Source of the DNA: Bacteroidales bacterium UBA4347
GTDB lineage: Bacteria; Bacteroidota; Bacteroidia; Bacteroidales; P3
Direction: 5' to 3'
Length of the DNA stretch: 8,361 nt
NCBI GenBank assembly: GCA_002394185.1
Contig: DGTB01000005.1
Location: forward strand, 1-8,361
Part shown: positions 1-5,875 of the stretch, one piece after another
Layout: the number at the start of each line of letters is the position of its first letter
How positions within the stretch are numbered: the first letter of the stretch is position 1
Position numbers and translations under genes: made by a program
The notes under the pieces: model-generated
Database searches by the model: none
The model's input: only the letters and a program-made list of their open reading frames with translations
What the model was told of the DNA's origin: nothing

Positions 1-1
1 G

Positions 2-37
2 AACAATATGTAAACAATATAAAAACAATATAAGAAC
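2..37. repeat. 11-bp-period A/T-rich tandem repeat
   Basis: The motif AACAATAT starts at 2, 13 and 24, giving three 11-bp units plus a partial fourth (AAC at 35-37). It lies beyond the terminator of the leftward A2M gene, in a gap with no coding potential. The period is close to one DNA helical turn, so it could be a phased protein-binding site or upstream DNA of a gene off the left edge. It could equally be a neutral short tandem repeat. The rest of 38-75 shows nothing recognisable beyond a weak hairpin. Confidence 0.7.
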
Positions 38-75
38 GGCCGTATCGGGCACGTCTCGGGTAGGGTTTTGACCCG

Positions 76-124
76 AAAAAAAAACACCCTGTAGAGATGT
101 TGCAGGTTGTGTCTCTACAGGGTG
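76..124 (-). terminator. Intrinsic terminator of the A2M gene
   Basis: Two perfectly complementary 13-base arms (CACCCTGTAGAGA at 85-97 and its complement at 112-124) enclose a 14-base loop. The arms are followed, in the minus-strand direction, by nine T residues (A9 at 76-84 on the plus strand). The structure begins only 4 bases past the minus-strand stop codon at 129-131. There is no T tract on the plus-strand side, so it should act only on leftward transcription. Confidence 0.93.
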
Positions 125-128
125 GATA

Positions 129-3100
129 TCAGCGGACTTCGAGGCGCTGGGCAGGGGCCGTGGCGCGGAACTCGGGGGCGTACATGCACTGCATGGTGAC
201 GGGGCCGGCGAGGAATGCGCCGGGGTTGGTGACATAGACTTCGTACTCAACCACATAGTGGCCTTTCTCGAGGCGGTTGATGTAGCAGTGGGTGGCGGTG
301 TTCTTGACCTCGACGTAGTAGCGCAGGCCCTGGTTCCAGCGCCATCCGGCACGGGTGCTCAGGGGCTCGACACAGGCGGGACGTCCGTCGATGAGTTCGA
401 GGTATTCCATGGCGCGGTCGCAGCTGATTTCGATGCGGACCTTGACGCGTTCGCCGACCTTCCAGGTGCCGATGTAGGAGCGCTTGAGGGTGATGCCCGT
501 TTCGGAGGCGGGGATGCGGTCCATGTCGTCGGTGTACTGGTAGTAGACCGAGGCCCAGGCGATGCCGGGGGTCTCCTTGCGGAGGGTCACGGTGCTGTCG
601 CCGAGGGCGATGATGCTGTCCAGCGCGGGGCCCGCCCAGCGTTGGGAGCGGTACTGCTCCGGGCCCTCGGAGGGGGCCACAAGGTCGACGCCGCAGAGGG
701 TGAGAGAGGCGGCATCTTGGAGCGCCGGCATCTTGCCGGCTTTCACCGGGTCGGCTGGCTGGTTGCCGGCAGGATGCCGGCGCTCCATGCCAACGAGGGC
801 CTCGATGGCGCGGACGGTGGCGCGGTCGTTGCCCCAGTGGGTGGTCTGCTTCTGCTTGAGGAGCCACTGCTGCATGAGAGCGATGGAGACGGTGTCCTGG
901 GGCGTCACCTCGCGGAAGGCGCGGATGAGGAGGGCCTGGGTCTCGATGGGGCGCTGGTACCAGAAGTAGGACGAGCGGTTGTCGCGCCAGTAGAGGCCCA
1001 TTTCGTCGCTCTGGAGGCTCTTCTCCTTGAGGCGGCGGATGAGGTCGCGGGCGGCCTTGTGGTCGCCGTGACGCTGGAAAATGAGGGCCAGCTGGGCCTG
1101 GGTGTAGAGGTTGTCGTAGGTTTTGTAGTTCTTCAGGGCGTTGGAGTAGTAGAAACGGTAGGCCTCGGATGTCGCCTTGCCGTAGAAGGAGCGAGTGTAC
1201 AGATAATCAATGTTGTCCGGCTGCCACTTGTAACCCTTCTTGAGGTAGGGCTTGATGTATTTGTCGTAGTGGCGCTGCTGCTCGCGGTCGAGGTAGCGGA
1301 GAGCCTGGTCTGTGTTAAGTGTTAAGTGGTTAGTGTTTAGTGTTAAGTGGCCGAGGGTTTGGAGGATTTGCTGGGTGGTCCAGAGGGAGCTTTCGCTTTC
1401 GGGCATCCAGCCCCATCCGCCGTCGCTGTTCTGGCGGGCAACGAGCTGGGCGGCGGTGCGTTCGAGGCTCTCGGCCAGGCGTGTGGAATCGAAGTAGACG
1501 GCCATCTGGCGGCGCTGGTCGGCTTCGGCCTCGGCATCACGCAGCCAGGGAGTGGCCTCGAGGAGGGTGCGTTTGACGTCCTCGTTCATCTGCAGGGGGA
1601 CTGCCGAACCCGAGGGTTCGGCCACGGAACGAAGCATCGGGGCAAGGGGTTTCACCAGGGAGGCCGCGAGGGTGTTGATGTAGAGGCGGTTGGCGAGGTA
1701 GGTGGAGGAGGGGTTTTCGTATTCCTGCAAGTAGGGCATGGCCTTGACGGCGAGCCAGATGGGGCTGGCCGTCAGCTCGGCGCCGAGGAAGTGGGGCTCG
1801 GCCGAAGGCGAGTGGAAAACGGAAAGTGGAAAGTGGGAAGTTTTTGTGCCTTTGCCGTTGATGTAGAGCGAGCGGCTGACGGTGACGGCCTGACGGTCGG
1901 AGACGACGGGAATCTGGCCGCGCTCGCCGTCGGAATAGGTGGAGAGTGACTGGGTGGCTGAGTGGCTGAGTGGCTGAGTGGTGGCGGTGATGGTGTAGGT
2001 GGCGACGTAGACATTGCGGGGCACCTCGATGTCGAACGTCACCTGCGCGACGTCCTTCACGGTGGTGTGCTCGGTGTGGCGGCAGAGGGTGTCGCCGGTG
2101 GCGGCGTCGGTGAGGAGGAAGTGCACCTCGACGGGCCATTCTTCGTTCTTCATTCTCAATTCTTCATTCAGCACGACCTTGGCCATGAGCACCGTGCTGT
2201 CGCCGTGGCGGAGAAAACGGGGGATGTTGGGCTGCACCATGAGGGGCTTGGAGGTGACGAGGGTGCGGTCGAGGGTGCCGATGCGGAGGTCGTCGGTGAA
2301 GGCCAGGCCCTGGAGGCGCCAGCGGGTGAGCAGTTCGGGCACACGGAAGCGGTAGGTGGCGGTGCCGGTGGAGTCGGTGCGGAGGTCGGCCACGAAGAAG
2401 GCCAGGGTGTTGAGGTTGGTGCGGAGCTGCACCTCGGGCTGTCCGCCGTCGAACGCCTCCTCTTCCACTGCATCCTCTTCCTCTGCGGTGGTCAGCACTG
2501 CCTTGGAGGCCGTACGTTTGCGCACGTTGCCCTGCAAGGTGACCATGCCGTTCTCGCCGCGGGCGGCAGCGGGGGCGGCCTCGTCGAGGACCTCGGCGTC
2601 GATAGACAGTTCACTGGCGACTTCCAACATGGGAGCGTTCTTGTACATGCGTCGGTGCGGATAGAAAAGGCCGTAACTTCCCGAAAGACCGTCGAAGAGG
2701 GTGTATTCGTAGGTGTGGAAGGGGGTGGATTTCAGACCGGGCAGATGCTCGTAGTAGCCGTTAATATAAATGGTGTTGTCTACCCAATAGAAGGGGCGCC
2801 CATAGGTGCCGCGCCAGGGACGCAGGCTCCAGTTGCCGGCGGTGCCGTAGGTGCTGAGGGCGTCGTCGTACATGGTCATGATTACATCGCTTTCCACTTT
2901 CCGCTTTCCACTTTCCACTCGTATGGTCCATTCCTCCTCCTGGCCGGGCTGGAGTTTGTCGCGGAAGGTGGTGATGTCGACTTGGAGTTTCTTGTGCTCG
3001 AAGGGGACGTCGATGTGCTGGCGCCATTCCTCCTGCACGCCCTCGCGCACGACCATCAGATGGAGGTTGAAGCCGCCGAGCATGGAAGTGTCCACGGGGA

Positions 3101-5774
3101 TGGAGAGGCTCTTGATGCGGCGGCCTGCCGGGAGCCAGCGGGCGTCGCGCAACTCGCCGTTGGGGCCGCTGAGGGTGTAGTAGAAGCGCGCGCCTTCGTA
3201 GGCCGAGCCATAGCGCAGGGTGAGGCGGCCGCCGGGGAGGACGCTGAGGGTGTCGACGTCGGCCCAGAGGAGTTCACTGCCCACGGTCCGGCGTTCGTCG
3301 GGCAGGGTGAGCAGGAGGGTATAGAGCGTGTCGGCGACCGTGCCGTCGCTGGCCACAATGCGGTAGACACCGGAGGGGAGTTTCCTGTCGTCGAGGCGGA
3401 CGGTGGTGCGCTCCGAGGAGCCGTCGGCACGGGCAATGACGACATGCTGGAAATCGGTCTTGGCATCGCGGTAGGCGGCCTCTCCGGCCGAATAGGCAAA
3501 GGCGGGGAAGAGGCGGCGGAACTCGTCGCGGCTGAGGGCCATGCGGGCCTCGGGACTGTTCTTGACTATGGGGAGCTCCAGCCGCAGGGTGTCGTTCGGC
3601 AGGAGGCGCATCACGTTGACGCTCACCTTGCCCTTCAGCGGACGGCCGGAGAGGTCGGTGTAGGAGAACGATACCTCGCGGAGGGAACGGACGTTGGGCT
3701 GCATGCCGTCGAGCTGCAGGCGTACATTCTCGCGGCCGATGGTGAGGAAGGTGTTGGCGTCGTGGGTCTCGCCGTTGAGGTCAGTCACCTCGACGAAGAT
3801 GCCAAACTGGAAGGTGGAGCGGCGCGAGAGGTCGATGCTGCTGTCGGGCTGGGGAGTGAAGGTGATGAGGAAGGTGCCGTCGGCGGAGGCGGTGGTGCTG
3901 TCGTTGGCCACCTCGACGGGTGCGAACCATTTCCAACGCCAATAGCCTTGGCGGTCAACACGGTATTTCACCTTGGCGCCTGAGAGGGAGGCGCCGCTGT
4001 AGGCCGTGGCGCGGCCGCGGATGGTGACGGGGCGGCCGAAGGCGGGAGCCTCGTCGGCGGCGGCCAGCGCCGGGTCGTCCAGACTGACCATGAACTTCGG
4101 CTGCTTGTATTCCTCCACGCGGAGAGACATGTATTGACTGATGCCGTCGCTCTTCACCCACACAGGCCACTGTCCTGCCAGACCGTCGACGGGCAGGACG
4201 TAGGTGGCGGAGGCCACGCCGTGGGCGTCGGTCGTCACCTGCAAATTGGCGCGTTGCTTGTCGTTGGGATCATTGACATTGAATGAAACTTCGCGGCCGG
4301 CGAGGGTACGTCCGTCGAGGCCGTCGCTCTCATAGAAAATGGCGGCGAGGTGTACAGTGTCGCCCGGGCGGTAGATGGGTCGATCGGTGATATGGTGGAA
4401 CTCGCGGGAACGAATGTTCCCAATTTCCCTACTGTAGAACCAAGTATTGCGTTTGAAAGTGTGTCCACCTCGGCGGATACGCAGGGTGATATTAGAGGAA
4501 AGTTTCTTTTTTTTACTGAAACGGAAGCAGCCGTCGGCATCGGTGACTGCGGTGTCGCGAATGTCCCGATAGCCTATGCCCACCACCTGCTGGCCGGAGA
4601 CGGGTTCGCCGCTGACGGCATCGACCATCTGGAGGACATCGCCGTTGACGTTCAGCATGAAATCGCAGCAGTCGAACGACATGCGGGCGCAGTCCTCGTC
4701 CTCCTTGCCGTCGGTCGAGGCCACGAGGATGTAGTTGCCCATTGTCAGCGGCGGCAGGTCGAAGAGGGCGCTCTGCTGGTGGTATGTGCCGTCGTCGACC
4801 ACATCGACGGTCCACCGCTTCACCGGCTTGGGAGGATTGTTGATGAAGCCGCGGAAAGAGCTGCCGTCGTAGGGGTAGAGCGAGAAGTGGATGCGACTGA
4901 GGTTGAAGTAGTTCACCTTGCAGAGCGACGGGCGTCCGGGATAGACCACAACATCGTTGGCGCCCACGAAGGACAGCCGCCGGGCAAGGATGCCGTTGCA
5001 GATGTCGGCACAGGCGGCGGCGTCCTCGCTCTTGGGGAAGAGAGCGATGGCCGTGTCGCAGTAGCGCACCGCCTCGATGTGGCGGTCATGATCGGACAGC
5101 CAGGATGCCATCCGGCGGTAGAAGTCCGTCACCATGGGGCATTTGCTGCCGCGATACTTGTTGAGGTAGCGCTGCAGGATGCCCTCGCCGCCCCAGCTGT
5201 TGGGGTTGGCCGATTCGAGGGCATCCAGGAGGTCCATGTCGAGTCTGATGCGGATGGCGTCGTCGTCGCCCTGGTGGAAGTCTATGAGCTTCTGCAGCAA
5301 GGCAAGTGGCTTCTCCTGGTCGTTGGTATTGCGTATCACGGCCCATGCCACCACGTCGAACGCCGTGGGCGTAAGGTTGACACCCTTGCGCTCCCCCTTC
5401 TCGCAGAAGGGCTCCAAGCGAGAGGCAGGGGTCTGCTTGAGCAACGCCTCGTCCATCAGCGCCGAATCCGCCACGCCGAGAAAAGCATAGCACACCGCAC
5501 GTTCCAAAGCCTCCAGGCGGGGCAGGATGGAGCGGTAGCGCGCTTTGGCGCTGTCGAGGGCATCATCCTGGTACATGCCGGCGGCCTCGCTCATATAATA
5601 GGCTGACGCCAGCAGGTCGGTACTGTTCCTGGTGGTCTTGAACACCTTCTCGGCCTGGGCGTAGGCCGTCTTGTAGGAACCGTCGCCAATCAGCTTCCCA
5701 ATGTTCTTCCAGTTGGTCTGCGCGCCGACGGGCAGGGCCGCCAGCAGCGCAAGGGCTATGACAAGTTGTTTCAT
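129..5774 (-). CDS. Alpha-2-macroglobulin family protein, thioester-less, secreted
   Basis: Full-length bacterial alpha-2-macroglobulin of 1881 residues, probably a periplasmic or surface-anchored protease trap. A signal peptide (1-18, ending PVGA) precedes a helical TPR-like region (about 20-270). A transthyretin-like domain (about 375-435) leads into the MG2 signature TDRPIYRPGDT at 463-473. Further MG domains follow, then an acidic low-complexity bait-like stretch (about 1050-1112). The A2M domain (about 1112-1205) contains RVPELLTRWR. The helical thioester-type domain (about 1330-1650) contains NSDGGWGW at 1449-1456, and the C-terminal MG domain ends in MYAPEF and RLEV. Where the family has CxEQ, this protein reads SSTY (1356-1359), so no thioester can form; loss is also known in E. 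coli YfaS-type proteins. The start is set by the signal peptide; there is no Shine-Dalgarno, as is usual in Bacteroidota. The gene carries five short tandem tracts and one inverted repeat in frame. Family assignment is secure; the substrate is unknown. Confidence 0.95.
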   Translation of the reverse strand: MKQLVIALALLAALPVGAQTNWKNIGKLIGDGSYKTAYAQAEKVFKTTRNSTDLLASAYYMSEAAGMYQDDALDSAKARYRSILPRLEALERAVCYAFLGVADSALMDEALLKQTPASRLEPFCEKGERKGVNLTPTAFDVVAWAVIRNTNDQEKPLALLQKLIDFHQGDDDAIRIRLDMDLLDALESANPNSWGGEGILQRYLNKYRGSKCPMVTDFYRRMASWLSDHDRHIEAVRYCDTAIALFPKSEDAAACADICNGILARRLSFVGANDVVVYPGRPSLCKVNYFNLSRIHFSLYPYDGSSFRGFINNPPKPVKRWTVDVVDDGTYHQQSALFDLPPLTMGNYILVASTDGKEDEDCARMSFDCCDFMLNVNGDVLQMVDAVSGEPVSGQQVVGIGYRDIRDTAVTDADGCFRFSKKKKLSSNITLRIRRGGHTFKRNTWFYSREIGNIRSREFHHITDRPIYRPGDTVHLAAIFYESDGLDGRTLAGREVSFNVNDPNDKQRANLQVTTDAHGVASATYVLPVDGLAGQWPVWVKSDGISQYMSLRVEEYKQPKFMVSLDDPALAAADEAPAFGRPVTIRGRATAYSGASLSGAKVKYRVDRQGYWRWKWFAPVEVANDSTTASADGTFLITFTPQPDSSIDLSRRSTFQFGIFVEVTDLNGETHDANTFLTIGRENVRLQLDGMQPNVRSLREVSFSYTDLSGRPLKGKVSVNVMRLLPNDTLRLELPIVKNSPEARMALSRDEFRRLFPAFAYSAGEAAYRDAKTDFQHVVIARADGSSERTTVRLDDRKLPSGVYRIVASDGTVADTLYTLLLTLPDERRTVGSELLWADVDTLSVLPGGRLTLRYGSAYEGARFYYTLSGPNGELRDARWLPAGRRIKSLSIPVDTSMLGGFNLHLMVVREGVQEEWRQHIDVPFEHKKLQVDITTFRDKLQPGQEEEWTIRVESGKRKVESDVIMTMYDDALSTYGTAGNWSLRPWRGTYGRPFYWVDNTIYINGYYEHLPGLKSTPFHTYEYTLFDGLSGSYGLFYPHRRMYKNAPMLEVASELSIDAEVLDEAAPAAARGENGMVTLQGNVRKRTASKAVLTTAEEEDAVEEEAFDGGQPEVQLRTNLNTLAFFVADLRTDSTGTATYRFRVPELLTRWRLQGLAFTDDLRIGTLDRTLVTSKPLMVQPNIPRFLRHGDSTVLMAKVVLNEELRMKNEEWPVEVHFLLTDAATGDTLCRHTEHTTVKDVAQVTFDIEVPRNVYVATYTITATTQPLSHSATQSLSTYSDGERGQIPVVSDRQAVTVSRSLYINGKGTKTSHFPLSVFHSPSAEPHFLGAELTASPIWLAVKAMPYLQEYENPSSTYLANRLYINTLAASLVKPLAPMLRSVAEPSGSAVPLQMNEDVKRTLLEATPWLRDAEAEADQRRQMAVYFDSTRLAESLERTAAQLVARQNSDGGWGWMPESESSLWTTQQILQTLGHLTLNTNHLTLNTDQALRYLDREQQRHYDKYIKPYLKKGYKWQPDNIDYLYTRSFYGKATSEAYRFYYSNALKNYKTYDNLYTQAQLALIFQRHGDHKAARDLIRRLKEKSLQSDEMGLYWRDNRSSYFWYQRPIETQALLIRAFREVTPQDTVSIALMQQWLLKQKQTTHWGNDRATVRAIEALVGMERRHPAGNQPADPVKAGKMPALQDAASLTLCGVDLVAPSEGPEQYRSQRWAGPALDSIIALGDSTVTLRKETPGIAWASVYYQYTDDMDRIPASETGITLKRSYIGTWKVGERVKVRIEISCDRAMEYLELIDGRPACVEPLSTRAGWRWNQGLRYYVEVKNTATHCYINRLEKGHYVVEYEVYVTNPGAFLAGPVTMQCMYAPEFRATAPAQRLEVR
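718..787. repeat. REP-like inverted repeat inside the A2M gene
   Basis: Two 23-bp arms (718-740 and 765-787) are inverted complements with one mismatch. They flank a 24-base GC-rich centre at 741-764. Each arm contains the core GCCGGCAnGATGCCGGCGCT, itself nearly palindromic. The element is read in frame by the A2M gene as residues 1664-1686 (ERRHPAGN through AGKMPALQ). It lies between the toroid domain and the C-terminal MG domain, where a linker would be expected. The 70-bp twin-arm form resembles a REP doublet. A diverged single arm occurs at 5797-5819. Confidence 0.85.
1312..1350. repeat. Heptamer tandem tract GTGTTAA (in frame in A2M)
   Basis: There are five full heptamers and a partial sixth, starting at 1312, 1319, 1326, 1333 and 1340. 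Three match GTGTTAA exactly; the units at 1326 and 1333 deviate. Minus-strand translation gives HLTLNTNHLTLNT at residues 1476-1488 of the A2M. This lies in the helical domain shortly after the NSDGGWGW motif, probably in an inter-helix loop. Confidence 0.85.
1812..1839. repeat. Heptamer tandem tract GTGGAAA (in frame in A2M)
   Basis: There are four heptamers, starting at 1812, 1819, 1826 and 1833; two match GTGGAAA exactly and two differ by one or two bases. Translated on the minus strand it gives HFPLSVFHS around residues 1314-1322. The unit is a rotation of TGGAAAG, the same heptamer that occurs in the opposite orientation at 2890-2917. Confidence 0.8.
1946..1981. repeat. Octamer tandem tract GTGGCTGA (in frame in A2M)
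   Basis: Three perfect GTGGCTGA octamers (1954, 1962, 1970) are preceded by one diverged unit at 1946 and followed by a partial GTGG. On the minus strand it encodes QPLSHSATQSLS, around residues 1266-1277. The minus-strand unit TCAGCCAC has no stop codon in any frame, whereas the plus-strand unit contains TGA. The tract therefore lies in the orientation that can be translated. Confidence 0.82.
2138..2170. repeat. Heptamer tandem tract ATTCTTC (in frame in A2M)
   Basis: Heptamers start at 2138, 2145, 2152 and 2159, with a partial at 2166. Two match ATTCTTC exactly; the others are GTTCTTC and ATTCTCA. On the minus strand it encodes NEELRMKNEE at residues 1203-1212, directly after the conserved A2M domain and between two predicted beta strands. 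The tract is much more A/T-rich than the surrounding gene. Confidence 0.8.
2890..2917. repeat. Heptamer tandem tract CTTTCCA (in frame in A2M)
   Basis: There are four heptamers at 2890, 2897, 2904 and 2911, three identical and one with a single change. On the minus strand it encodes VESGKRKVES at residues 953-962, a loop within an MG domain before the bait-like region. CTTTCCA is the reverse complement of the TGGAAAG heptamer seen at 1812-1839, so one gene holds the same unit in both orientations. Confidence 0.83.
4507..4514 (-). other. A8 homopolymer in the A2M coding strand
   Basis: Eight coding-strand A residues, followed by G and AAA, encode Lys421-Lys424. The end of the run contains A_AAA_AAG in phase with the reading frame. 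Slippage of one base backwards would reach a TAA within a few codons, giving a protein truncated before the MG2 domain. The run is visible; any functional slippage is inference. Confidence 0.45.
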
Positions 5775-5796
5775 TATTTCAATTGTTTATTCTTTT

Positions 5797-5819
5797 GCCG
5801 ACGGGACGCCGGTGCTCCA
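5797..5819. repeat. Diverged single arm of the REP-like repeat
   Basis: This 23-bp stretch matches the arm at 765-787 in 19 of 23 positions, including the ends GCCG and GCTCCA. It lies in the 101-bp gap between the OmpA-like and A2M genes, about 22 bp upstream of the A2M start codon, and would form part of the A2M leader. No partner arm is seen nearby. Confidence 0.65.
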
Positions 5820-5828
5820 TCAAACTAT

Positions 5829-5857
5829 AAAAAAAGAGACGCGTCATGGCGCGTCTC
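5829..5857 (-). terminator. Intrinsic terminator of the OmpA-like gene
   Basis: A perfect 8-bp stem (GAGACGCG at 5836-5843 pairing with 5850-5857) has a 6-base loop. It is followed on the minus strand by seven T residues (A7 at 5829-5835). It begins 18 bases beyond the stop codon of the OmpA-like gene and ends before the A2M leader. It should reduce read-through into A2M. I see only a weak, mis-spaced resemblance to a TAnnTTTG element downstream of it. Confidence 0.9.
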
Positions 5858-5875
5858 CAATGTTGTTTCGTTCAA

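Noticed and set aside
56..76. Hairpin TCGGGT/ACCCGA as a plus-strand terminator
   Set aside because: The stem is short and is followed on the plus strand by A residues, not T residues, so it cannot act as an intrinsic terminator there.
1962..3983. 673-residue plus-strand reading frame opposite A2M
   Set aside because: It is antisense to conserved MG and A2M domains and translates to Gly/Val/Glu-rich sequence with no signal or domain. GC-biased codon use in A2M explains it.
5395..5411. Perfect 7-bp stem with 3-base loop
   Set aside because: It lies inside A2M coding sequence, has no T tract on either side, and is of a size expected by chance in GC-rich DNA.
4350..5606. 418-residue plus-strand reading frame opposite the A2M N-terminus
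   Set aside because: Same composition artefact; no recognisable motif, and the minus strand has the MG2 signature.
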